DNA of 41,783 bases from CAIMZW01 sp037130455 (GTDB taxonomy: Bacteria > Actinomycetota > Actinomycetes > Nanopelagicales > Nanopelagicaceae), in assembly GCA_037130455.1 (NCBI GenBank), contig JBAXSZ010000007.1, forward strand, positions 1 to 41,783. Reading direction: 5' to 3'. Under the pieces are notes generated by a model. The model had not been told where the DNA came from and made no database searches. It was given only the letters and a program-made list of their open reading frames with translations. The translations under genes were made by a program, and so were the position numbers. Each line of letters opens with the position of its first letter. Positions within the stretch are counted from its first letter, which is position 1. Shown piece by piece: positions 30,328-37,552 of this stretch.

Positions 30328-31392
30328 GTGAAATGGAAGTTGTTTCCGAGACAGACCTCTTTGTTTGTTGCCCTCTGCCTCTGTATCGCTTTACTTGTTA
30401 ACTTCCAGAGCAATTCTTTGGCGGATTCACCCAGTGCAATGCCAACACCACCAGCAACACCACCAGCAACACCACCAGCAACACCACCAGCAACACTAAA
30501 TCCCACACCAGCGACGACTTCATCTACAGAAGTCTCCACGATCTCACCCATAAAACTTCCCGCCCTTGTGGATAGTGCACTTCCTAAAATATTAAGGCCT
30601 TCAATAGCCACGGCAAAGCAGGATCGACCTACTCCGTACTTGGATAAGTGCCACACTCAGCAAGACTTAACGGCTTCGGAATCTGATTGTCATTATGGCA
30701 ATAAGGATTCGGATCAAAATATTGTTTTATTTGGAGATAGTCACGCACTCTCGTGGTTTCCTGCGATTCAAAAATTGGCGCAGGCCAAGGGCTGGGGGTT
30801 TTATTCACTCACGATGTCCTCTTGCTGGCCGGCCAATATTCCAGCTTGGAATTCAACTACCCATCAATTAATGACTAATTGTGCGATCTGGCGAAAGGCC
30901 ACGAAAAAACGAATAACAGCTTTAAAACCCACCATGATCTTTGTGGCGGGTACTCGAGGTTTTTCTACGATTGATGCAAGTGGCAATGTTTTGACTGGGG
31001 CGATTCGAACGGCCGCCTGGGAAAAGGGGATGACAACCACGATTTCGCAATTGAAGAGCGCTAGTAAGAAAGTCGTTTATTTGGGCGATACGCCGATTTC
31101 AATAGTTAACGTTTCAGATTGTTTAGCGGCTCATACAAATAGCGTGGCGGCCTGTAGCACCCCGTTTTCACGGGCTGTCAATGTGGATTGGAACGCCGAA
31201 GAGAAAAAGATAGCTACTGTCCTAGGGATAACTTACGTGGATCCGACACCGTGGATTTGCATGACTGATCCGTGTTCACCAATTGTGGGAAGCTATTTAA
31301 TTTATGTCGATGGCGGTCACCTCACCGCATCATTTGCACGGAGCCTAGAAGCGCCGTTGTGGAAAGAATTGACAACGATTAAAGTCAGTTGA
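30328..31392 (+). CDS. Exported stand-alone SGNH-domain protein with Pro-rich linker
   Basis: A 354-residue protein. It has an N-terminal signal or membrane anchor (MKWKLFPRQTSLFVALCLC, hydrophobic to about residue 26), a low-complexity linker of TPPA repeats, then an SGNH domain like the one at the C-terminus of OafA-type O-acyltransferases. Motifs are LFGDSHALSW (GDSH about 136-139, Ser nucleophile) and DGGHLTASFARSL near the end (Asp328, His331). Several cysteines could form disulfides. Normally such domains are fused to a multi-pass acyltransferase; that part is missing here. It may transfer or remove acyl groups on surface glycans. GTG 30325 is an alternative start. It is convergent with whiB, nine bases apart. 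Confidence 0.75.
   Translation: MKWKLFPRQTSLFVALCLCIALLVNFQSNSLADSPSAMPTPPATPPATPPATPPATLNPTPATTSSTEVSTISPIKLPALVDSALPKILRPSIATAKQDRPTPYLDKCHTQQDLTASESDCHYGNKDSDQNIVLFGDSHALSWFPAIQKLAQAKGWGFYSLTMSSCWPANIPAWNSTTHQLMTNCAIWRKATKKRITALKPTMIFVAGTRGFSTIDASGNVLTGAIRTAAWEKGMTTTISQLKSASKKVVYLGDTPISIVNVSDCLAAHTNSVAACSTPFSRAVNVDWNAEEKKIATVLGITYVDPTPWICMTDPCSPIVGSYLIYVDGGHLTASFARSLEAPLWKELTTIKVS
30445..30492 (+). repeat. 12-bp tandem repeat, four perfect copies, inside the SGNH gene
   Basis: Four identical copies of ACACCACCAGCA at 30445-30492 (with partial copies either side) encode TPPA repeats in the linker between membrane anchor and catalytic domain. Because the unit is a multiple of three, copy-number changes keep the frame and would only alter the length of the stalk. 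Perfect identity suggests recent slippage. Confidence 0.9.
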
Positions 31393-31401
31393 ATTCGATT
31401 C

Positions 31402-31716
31402 TTAAGATGCAGAAGAGAAGGGAAGAGCTTGTTCTGCGACTAATTCTCGTCCAAGAATTACGGCGCGATCATCTTCAGAAAGGCCGCCCCAAATTCCGTA
31501 GGGCTCTTGAACGGAGAGCGCATGAGTCCGACAAGCCACGATCACTGGGCAGGAAGCACAGATCGCCTTAGCAGCATTTTCACGATTTCGCCGACGCGGG
31601 CCTCGTTCTCCATCTGGATGGAAGAACATCTCCGTAGGCAGGTCCTGACAGGCGCCGCTTTGTTGCCATTCCCAGGCTGAGGCAATGGGTTTTGGAAGTC
31701 TGGAAATCTCGGTCAT
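31402..31716 (-). CDS. whiB3: WhiB-family iron-sulfur regulator, WhiB3/WhiD type
   Basis: A 104-residue Wbl protein. Four cysteines (23, 53, 56 and 62; CASC pair) bind a 4Fe-4S cluster, and GIWGG at 74-78 is the turn that contacts the housekeeping sigma factor. The sequence AWEWQQSGACQDLPTEMFFH and PDGERGPRRRNRE closely resembles WhiB3/WhiD. Its place after groEL and before guaB matches whiB3 in mycobacteria. Wbl proteins act as redox- or NO-responsive transcription factors with sigma. It lies on the minus strand and is read from its own promoter, probably leaderless. Confidence 0.9.
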   Translation of the reverse strand: MTEISRLPKPIASAWEWQQSGACQDLPTEMFFHPDGERGPRRRNRENAAKAICASCPVIVACRTHALSVQEPYGIWGGLSEDDRAVILGRELVAEQALPFSSAS

Positions 31717-31722
31717 AGCGGG

Positions 31723-31751
31723 AGCCTACAATCGTTTCATAAGTTGTTCAA
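31723..31751 (-). promoter_or_regulatory. whiB promoter, predicted leaderless (TTGAAC-N17-TAGGCT)
   Basis: On the minus strand TTGAAC (31751-31746) and TAGGCT (31728-31723) are 17 bases apart, and the ATG begins six bases after the -10 box. There is no Shine-Dalgarno. This is the clearest leaderless arrangement in the window because both boxes are good. The 161-base gap to the divergent MerR gene contains no other feature I can identify. Confidence 0.65.
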
Positions 31752-31877
31752 GTTCCTAGGTCAGAAATTGCGTGAGAAATGTTGGCTAGCACTCGTATCT
31801 GTGAAGTGAACGCTTTTTCATCCCCTTTTCTTCCATTTCAGGTGGAGAAATATGCCGTAGTCAAGGAACATGAGCAC

Positions 31878-32819
31878 ATGAAATTTGCAACTGGTCCCTT
31901 AGCGCGACCAGCGGAGCCTTCACTGACCGTTGCAGCCGTTGCGCGCCAGCTGGGCGTGGCACCATCCACGTTGCGCACCTGGGACCGCCGATATGGGCTT
32001 GGTCCCAGCGAGCATCAAGATGGCACCAATCGCCGATACAGCGCTCATGATCTGGCTAGGCTCTTAATCATGCGCCGCTTAGTTGTACTGGGGGTCTCAC
32101 CCGCACAAGCAGCGCAGCAAGCGCTCAATTCGCCAGCTGATGCAACCACGGATGTACCATCCCTTGTAAATACCGCCATCCCGGAAAAAACCCATTCTGA
32201 GGAAGCGAGCCAGAAGGCCATCGTGGATATTTTGGTTCGAGCGGCTCGGGTTTTTGACCAAGAGTTACTGGAAACCATCCTCCGCCGGGAGTTGGCCGCA
32301 CGGGGTATAGTCAGAACTTGGAATGACCTTTTGATTCCGCTCCTCACTCAGGTCGGTGCCATCTGGGAAAAGAGTGGCGCGGGGATTGAGGTTGAGCACC
32401 TCCTTAGTGAAATTGTGAAGCGAGTCTTGGCCGAACCACTCAATAACCTCAAAGCCCCGCTTAACGCTCGTCCCGTTCTTTTAGCCTGCGTCGGGGAAGA
32501 GAACCACTCGTTGGCGATTAGAGCCCTTGCTGCGGCTTTAGCGGAGAGTCAGATTGAATCCCAATTCTTAGGCGCCAGAACGCCTCAAGTAGCCCTTAAT
32601 GAAGTTATTCGTCGAGTCGCACCACCAGCGATTTTTCTCTGGGCTCAATTGAGCCAGAACGCGGACCTAACCTTTATTCATGACATCCCAGCGGTTCGAC
32701 CTACGCCCAGAATAATTATTGGCGGTCCAGGCTGGAATGGCACTTCGTGCGAGCGGGCGATCTACGCCGCTGACCTAGCTAGCGCTCGCTTGGAAATCTC
32801 TCGAGCAGTTGGGCTCTGA
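31878..32819 (+). CDS. MerR-family regulator with CarH-like cobalamin-binding module
   Basis: A 313-residue regulator. Residues about 16-83 are a MerR DNA-binding domain (LTVAAVARQLGVAPSTLRTW, DRRYGLGPS, NRRYSAHDLARL). Residues about 110-190 form a helical bundle containing W163-x9-E173-H174, the Wx9EH motif of CarH light sensors. From about 198 comes a Rossmann-like B12-binding domain with E208-x-H210-x-x-A213, close to the ExHxxG cobalamin-ligand motif, then IIIGGPGWN. CarH binds adenosylcobalamin in the dark and releases DNA on illumination. I chose ATG 31878 with AAGGAA nine bases upstream; an upstream TTG would add 33 unconserved residues. Targets are unknown. It lies divergent from whiB and upstream of guaB. 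Confidence 0.85.
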   Translation: MKFATGPLARPAEPSLTVAAVARQLGVAPSTLRTWDRRYGLGPSEHQDGTNRRYSAHDLARLLIMRRLVVLGVSPAQAAQQALNSPADATTDVPSLVNTAIPEKTHSEEASQKAIVDILVRAARVFDQELLETILRRELAARGIVRTWNDLLIPLLTQVGAIWEKSGAGIEVEHLLSEIVKRVLAEPLNNLKAPLNARPVLLACVGEENHSLAIRALAAALAESQIESQFLGARTPQVALNEVIRRVAPPAIFLWAQLSQNADLTFIHDIPAVRPTPRIIIGGPGWNGTSCERAIYAADLASARLEISRAVGL

Positions 32820-32828
32820 GCCTGCCAC

Positions 32829-32834
32829 TAGACT
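32829..32834 (+). promoter_or_regulatory. Possible -10 box upstream of guaB
   Basis: TAGACT at 32829-32834 lies in the 38-base MerR-guaB gap. It is six bases before an ATG (32841) that opens only a seven-codon frame overlapping the guaB start at 32858. The guaB Shine-Dalgarno GCGAGG is at 32843-32848. No convincing -35 is seen. This is weak evidence for a separate guaB transcript. Confidence 0.25.
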
Positions 32835-32857
32835 TCGCCAATGCGAGGTACCAAAAA

Positions 32858-33982
32858 ATGCTAGATGGTGTGCGCGACAAGGTCGTGATGTTGGGCCTTA
32901 CTTATGACGATGTGCTCCTGCTTCCAGATGCATCCGAAGTAGTCCCCAGTGAAGTAGATACTTCGACCCGCCTGACCCGAAAAATCTCACTCAAGGTTCC
33001 CTTGGTTTCCTCGGCCATGGATACCGTCACCGAATCAGTCATGGCTATTGCTATGGCCAAAGCTGGCGGGATTGGAATTGTTCATCGGAATTTGCCCGTT
33101 GAAGACCAGGTAAAGCATGTGCTTGCGGCAAAGAAACTGGGGTTGGTCGGTGCCGCGGTCGGCGTCGGCGATGATGGTTTTGCAAGAGCAAGCGCATTAA
33201 TCGAAGCCGGTGTAGATGTTGTTGTCGTAGATACGGCGCACGGACACCACAGAGCAGTCTTGGATGCAATTGTCCGAATCAAAAAGCTTTTTCCTCACAT
33301 TGAAATTATTGGCGGAAATGTTGCAACACGTGCTGGAGCACAGGCGCTGATCAATGCTGGAGTGGATGCAGTTAAAGTTGGAGTTGGGCCAGGTTCAATC
33401 TGCACAACCCGCGTCGTTGCTGGCGTAGGTGTACCCCAAGTTAGTGCCATTATGGAAGCGCATAAAGCTTGCGTCAAAGCCGACATCCCACTTATTGCAG
33501 ATGGTGGTCTTCAATATTCAGGTGACATCGCAAAAGCAATTGTCGCTGGTGCTGACACGGTGATGCTGGGATCTCTGCTGGCTGGTTGCGATGAATCGCC
33601 AGGAGAATTAGTGGAAATTCAAGGTCGAAAATTTAAGGCGTATCGCGGAATGGGTTCTTTGGGCGCAATGCAATCTCGAGGCGAGCAGAAGTCCTACTCA
33701 AAAGATCGATACATGCAAGATGATGTTTTGTCTGAAGATAAATTGGTACCAGAAGGAATCGAAGGCAAGGTGGCCTATCGTGGTTCTGTAGCTCAGGTGG
33801 TTCACCAATTAGTTGGCGGACTTCGTTCGGGTATGGGTTATGCCGGAGCGGCAACTATCGAAGATTTGCAGCGTAATGGTCAACTTATCCAAATTACTTC
33901 TGCAGGACTGCAAGAAAGCCACCCACATGACATTTTAGATATTGCCGAAGCCCCAAATTACAGTCGTAAGGGAAGTAAGTAG
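32858..33982 (+). CDS. guaB: IMP dehydrogenase lacking the CBS (Bateman) domain
   Basis: Oxidises IMP to XMP with NAD, the rate-limiting step of GMP synthesis. The product is 374 residues where the family is usually about 490-510. The TIM-barrel catalytic parts are intact: LTYDDVLLLPDASEVVPSEV, LVSSAMDTVTE, GPGSICTTR with catalytic Cys182, ADGGLQYSGDIAKA, YRGMGSLGAM and the flap through KLVPEGIEGKV. The CBS pair that normally follows IVHRNL is missing; residues 76-98 pass straight into GLVGAAVGVGDD. CBS modules bind ATP/GTP and mediate feedback, so this enzyme is probably not regulated that way. It is followed by guaB3 after two bases. Confidence 0.95.
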   Translation: MLDGVRDKVVMLGLTYDDVLLLPDASEVVPSEVDTSTRLTRKISLKVPLVSSAMDTVTESVMAIAMAKAGGIGIVHRNLPVEDQVKHVLAAKKLGLVGAAVGVGDDGFARASALIEAGVDVVVVDTAHGHHRAVLDAIVRIKKLFPHIEIIGGNVATRAGAQALINAGVDAVKVGVGPGSICTTRVVAGVGVPQVSAIMEAHKACVKADIPLIADGGLQYSGDIAKAIVAGADTVMLGSLLAGCDESPGELVEIQGRKFKAYRGMGSLGAMQSRGEQKSYSKDRYMQDDVLSEDKLVPEGIEGKVAYRGSVAQVVHQLVGGLRSGMGYAGAATIEDLQRNGQLIQITSAGLQESHPHDILDIAEAPNYSRKGSK

Positions 33983-33984
33983 AT

Positions 33985-35097
33985 ATGAACGAGATAGAGA
34001 TCGGTCCTGGCAAGCGCGCTCGCGTTGCTTATTCCTTTGATGACATCGCAATTGTCCCCAGTCGCCGAACCCGGGACCCTGAAGAAGTTTCTATCAGTTG
34101 GCAGATCGATGCTTATAAATTTGATCTCCCCTTCTTGGCGGCGCCAATGGACTCGGTGGTTTCGCCAGAAACTGCAATCGCTATTGGAAAATTAGGTGGC
34201 GTGGGAGTCCTTAATTTAGAAGGCCTCTGGACCCGACATGAAAATCCTCGAATTCAATTGGGCGAGATTGCATCTATGCCTCAGGAACAAGCAATCCGCA
34301 GAATGCAAGAACTTTATTCAGCCCCAATTATTCCTGAATTAATAAAGCAACGAATTTCTGAAATCAGAAGTGCCGGCGTAACGGTTGCCGGTGCACTTTC
34401 GCCACAGCGAACTGCCGAACTTCATAAAGTTGTTGTTGATGCTGGCGTTGATTTATTTGTTATTCGTGGAACTACCGTTAGCGCAGAGCACGTCGCCACC
34501 AAAAATGCTGCATTAAATCTAAAGAAATTTATCTACGAGCTAGATGTTCCAGTAATTGTTGGCGGGTGCGCAACAGGAACTGGTGCATTGCACTTAATGC
34601 GCGCAGGCGCAGCCGGAGTTCTGGTGGGATTTGGCGGAGGTGCTGCTCATACAACTAGAACTGTCCTAGGAATTGCGGTGCCAATGGCTTCTGCGGTTGC
34701 TGAAGTTGCCTCGGCTCGCCGCGATTACATGGATGAATCAGGTGGCCGTTACGTTCATGTGATTGCCGATGGTTCCGTAGGTCGCAGCGGTGATATTGCC
34801 AAAGCTATTGCTTGTGGGGCTGATGCAGTGATGATGGGCTCACCGTTATCTAGAGCGATCGAGGCTCCTGGAAAAGGTTGGCATTGGGGTTCTGAAGCAC
34901 ATCATGCCGAACTCCCTCGTGGAGACAGAGTCCATGTCGGAACCGTAGGAACGCTTCAAGAAATTTTAACTGGTCCCTCCCGGACCGCCGATGGTTCTAT
35001 GAATCTCTTTGGAGCGCTTCGCCGAGGAATGGCCACTTCTGGTTATTCGGATCTCAAGGAATTCCAAAAGGTAGAGGTAGTCATTCACCGTGCATAG
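33985..35097 (+). CDS. guaB3: GuaB3-family IMP dehydrogenase-related protein
   Basis: A 370-residue CBS-less relative of IMP dehydrogenase found beside guaB in Actinobacteria. It has YSFDDIAIVPSRRTRDPEEV, LAAPMDSVVSPETAIAIGKL, the family blocks VPMASAVAEVASARRDYMDE and GGRYVHVIADGSVGRSGDIA, and HAELPRGDRVHVGTVG. The loop that carries the catalytic Cys in true enzymes (GSICTTR) reads GGGAAHTTR here, with His222 at the Cys position. This suggests it does not do the normal IMP dehydrogenase chemistry. Its exact function is unsettled as far as I know. It overlaps guaA by eight bases. Confidence 0.9.
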   Translation: MNEIEIGPGKRARVAYSFDDIAIVPSRRTRDPEEVSISWQIDAYKFDLPFLAAPMDSVVSPETAIAIGKLGGVGVLNLEGLWTRHENPRIQLGEIASMPQEQAIRRMQELYSAPIIPELIKQRISEIRSAGVTVAGALSPQRTAELHKVVVDAGVDLFVIRGTTVSAEHVATKNAALNLKKFIYELDVPVIVGGCATGTGALHLMRAGAAGVLVGFGGGAAHTTRTVLGIAVPMASAVAEVASARRDYMDESGGRYVHVIADGSVGRSGDIAKAIACGADAVMMGSPLSRAIEAPGKGWHWGSEAHHAELPRGDRVHVGTVGTLQEILTGPSRTADGSMNLFGALRRGMATSGYSDLKEFQKVEVVIHRA

Positions 35098-36655
35098 TGC
35101 GGCGCCTACTGAACAAGAATTAGTTCTTGTTGTCGATTTCGGGGCTCAATACGCTCAATTAATTGCACGGCGCGTTCGGCAAGCTCAGGTGTATTCTGAA
35201 ATTGTCCCTTCATCAATTTCTGCTGCTGACGTAGCCGCAAAGAAACCGAAAGCAATCATTCTCTCTGGTGGACCTGCAAGTGTGTATGCGCAAGGTGCTC
35301 CAACTTTCGATGAAGAGATCTTTTCATTGAACATTCCCATTTTTGGAATTTGTTATGGATTCCAAGTTATGGCTGCCGCTCTTGGCGGAGTTGTGACCCA
35401 AACTGGAAATTCTGAATATGGGAGAACGCTCTTACGTCGTAACGGACGTTCTGAATTACTAAATCAGATCCCTGAAGAATTCAATGTATGGATGAGCCAC
35501 GGAGATAGTGTCACTAGCGCTCCAACTGGATTTATTTCTACTGCCCATACCGATTCAACTCCCATTGTAGCTTTCGAAAGTTCGAATGCCTACTTGGCCG
35601 GAGTGCAATTTCACCCCGAAGTTTTGCACTCAGAAAATGGTCAAGAAATATTGCGCCATTGGCTCATTGATATTGTCGGGTGCGTGCCAGTTTGGAATCC
35701 GGAAAATATCGTTGCAACCGAAGTGGAAAAGATTCGAAATATTGTCGGTGACAAGCGAGTTCTCTGTGGGCTTTCTGGCGGTGTCGATAGTGCGGTAGCT
35801 GCGGCGATCGTTCAGCGGGCAATTGGCTCACAACTTACTTGTGTATTTGTAGATCATGGATTATTGCGTGAAGGTGAAGCCGAACAAGTCGAACGCGATT
35901 TCGTCGCAGCCACCGGAGTATCCCTCACAGTGGTTGATGCAAAAGCTCGATTTATGGAGCGTCTATCTGGGGTTACCGATCCAGAAGAGAAGCGAAAGAT
36001 TATTGGTGCCGAATTCATTCGAGCCTTTGAAAGTGCAGCACGGGAAGTCTCCCAAAACGAGGCGATTGATTTCTTGGTTCAAGGCACGCTCTACCCAGAT
36101 GTTGTGGAATCTGGCGGGGGAACGGGAACAGCAAATATTAAATCCCATCACAATGTTGGTGGACTGCCTGATGACCTACAATTCACGCTCATTGAGCCGC
36201 TTCGAACCTTATTTAAGGATGAAGTTCGGGAGGCGGGTTTGGAGTTGGGTTTGCCGGGCGAAATCATCTGGCGTCAGCCATTTCCAGGACCAGGCTTGGC
36301 AATTCGAATAGTCGGTGAAGTTACTGAGAATCGACTTACAATCTTGAGAAAAGCCGATTTCATCGCTCGACAGGAATTAAAATTAGCAGGTCTAGATCGA
36401 TCGATTTGGCAATGTCCGGTCGTCCTTCTCGCTGACGTCCGAAGCGTTGGTGTTCAAGGCGATGGCCGAACCTATGGTCATCCGATTGTTCTCAGGCCAG
36501 TCTCAAGTGAAGATGCTATGACTGCTGATTGGAGCCGAGTTCCGTACGATGTGTTGGAGAAGATTTCAACCCGGATTACCAACGAGGTAAGGGACGTAAA
36601 CCGCGTCGTTTTAGATATTACATCTAAGCCGCCCGGAACTATCGAATGGGAGTAG
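35090..36655 (+). CDS. guaA: GMP synthase (glutamine-hydrolysing)
   Basis: Converts XMP to GMP using ATP and glutamine. The 521-residue product has the glutaminase domain (VVDFGAQYAQLIARRVR, nucleophile Cys in FGICYGFQ, GVQFHPEVLHS), the ATP-pyrophosphatase P-loop (LCGLSGGVDSAVAAAI) and the C-terminal dimerisation domain ending VNRVVLDITSKPPGTIEWE. Length is normal. It starts with GTG at 35090 within the end of guaB3, completing a guaB-guaB3-guaA run that makes GMP from IMP. Confidence 0.97.
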   Translation: MHSAAPTEQELVLVVDFGAQYAQLIARRVRQAQVYSEIVPSSISAADVAAKKPKAIILSGGPASVYAQGAPTFDEEIFSLNIPIFGICYGFQVMAAALGGVVTQTGNSEYGRTLLRRNGRSELLNQIPEEFNVWMSHGDSVTSAPTGFISTAHTDSTPIVAFESSNAYLAGVQFHPEVLHSENGQEILRHWLIDIVGCVPVWNPENIVATEVEKIRNIVGDKRVLCGLSGGVDSAVAAAIVQRAIGSQLTCVFVDHGLLREGEAEQVERDFVAATGVSLTVVDAKARFMERLSGVTDPEEKRKIIGAEFIRAFESAAREVSQNEAIDFLVQGTLYPDVVESGGGTGTANIKSHHNVGGLPDDLQFTLIEPLRTLFKDEVREAGLELGLPGEIIWRQPFPGPGLAIRIVGEVTENRLTILRKADFIARQELKLAGLDRSIWQCPVVLLADVRSVGVQGDGRTYGHPIVLRPVSSEDAMTADWSRVPYDVLEKISTRITNEVRDVNRVVLDITSKPPGTIEWE

Positions 36656-36657
36656 TG

Positions 36658-37377
36658 ATGAAGAAGAGAACGGCGATACTTGCTATTGCTTTGATCTCGA
36701 CATCTTTGCTTTCCTCATATGCATTTGCAACCAGTTCAATTGCTTCGGAGAAAAAACCATCCACTACCGGTGCAACTAGCGCCACCTTGTCGACCAAGAG
36801 CAAAGTAGCAAAAGCACTCTGTCGCACGACAGATGCCATCCCACATTTCCCGCAGCCGTTAGCAGCTCCACGAATTGGCAAGCGTGAAAAAGTTCAGCGA
36901 AATGTCACTATCACTTTTAAAACTAATTGTGGCGATATCGTCGTTTACGCAGATGCTACAAAAGCTCCGTTGACAGTTCGCGCGATTGCTATGTTGGCCA
37001 ATGCTGGTTTTTATGACCAATCCTTGTGTCACCGTTTAACAACCACCGGAATCTTTGTGTTGCAATGTGGCGATCCAACTGCATCTGGCCGAGGTGGGCC
37101 GGCATTTATGATTCCCGATGAATTTGTTCCACAGGAAGTGGCAAATAATTACCCGGCCGGTTCGGTAGCTATGGCTAACACCGGACCCAATACCAGCGGC
37201 AGCCAATTCTTTATTGTTTATGCAGATTCCACTTTGAACCCGGATTTCACCTTGTGGGGACAAGTAATTAAGGGTTTAGATATCGTCAAAGCAATTGCTG
37301 CTTTTGGCGTGGTGAATGGTGGGACAGATGGGGCGCCTATGCAGAAGGTGGCCATTGAGAGCGTTTCAGTTCGATAG
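36658..37377 (+). CDS. Cyclophilin-type peptidyl-prolyl isomerase, exported or anchored
   Basis: A 239-residue protein. The N-terminus (MKKRTAILAIALISTSLL, then SSYAFATSS) is a signal peptide or anchor. A linker of about 50 residues leads to a cyclophilin domain from about residue 80: ITFKTNCGDIVVYADATKAP, CHRLTTTGIFVLQCGDPTASG (catalytic Arg126), MIPDEFVP, GSVAMANTGPNTSGSQFFI and FTLWGQVIKGLDIV. It would assist folding of exported proteins. I chose ATG 36658; GTG 36655, overlapping the guaA stop, is possible, while ATG 36646 lies inside guaA. Its last eight codons are the first part of a 52-bp tandem repeat. Confidence 0.88.
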   Translation: MKKRTAILAIALISTSLLSSYAFATSSIASEKKPSTTGATSATLSTKSKVAKALCRTTDAIPHFPQPLAAPRIGKREKVQRNVTITFKTNCGDIVVYADATKAPLTVRAIAMLANAGFYDQSLCHRLTTTGIFVLQCGDPTASGRGGPAFMIPDEFVPQEVANNYPAGSVAMANTGPNTSGSQFFIVYADSTLNPDFTLWGQVIKGLDIVKAIAAFGVVNGGTDGAPMQKVAIESVSVR

Positions 37378-37540
37378 CATCGAAGGTAAACGCTCTCGAA
37401 GGTAGATTGAGAGCGTTTCAGTTCGATAGCATCGAAGGTAAACGCTCTCGAAGGTAGATTGAGAGCGTTTCAGTTCGATAGCATCGAAGGTAAAGGCTAT
37501 CGAAGGTAGATTGAGAGCGTTTCAGTTCGGTAATGCCGAA
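37354..37540 (+). repeat. 52-bp tandem array (3 copies plus a partial) with nested hairpins
   Basis: Copies start at 37354, 37406, 37458 and 37510. Units 1 and 2 are identical and unit 3 differs at a few bases. Unit 4 matches for about 20 bases and then diverges. Each full unit has an outer stem GAGAGCGTTT/AAACGCTCTC and an inner stem TTCGAT-AGC-ATCGAA. The first unit includes the last codons and stop of the cyclophilin gene, so the array seems to be the gene tail duplicated. In unit 4 the inner stem becomes TTCGGT-AAT-GCCGAA, still able to pair. The array fills the gap between two convergent genes and may terminate both. Confidence 0.9.
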
Positions 37541-37552
37541 GGCTCGATAAAT

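Noticed and set aside
31717..31877. Cobalamin riboswitch before the B12-type MerR gene
   Set aside because: The 161-base gap shows no B12-box-like sequence or extended secondary structure and is shared with the divergent whiB promoter.
37354..37540. 52-bp repeats as a CRISPR array
   Set aside because: The units are directly adjacent with no unique spacers, begin inside a coding sequence, and no cas gene is present.
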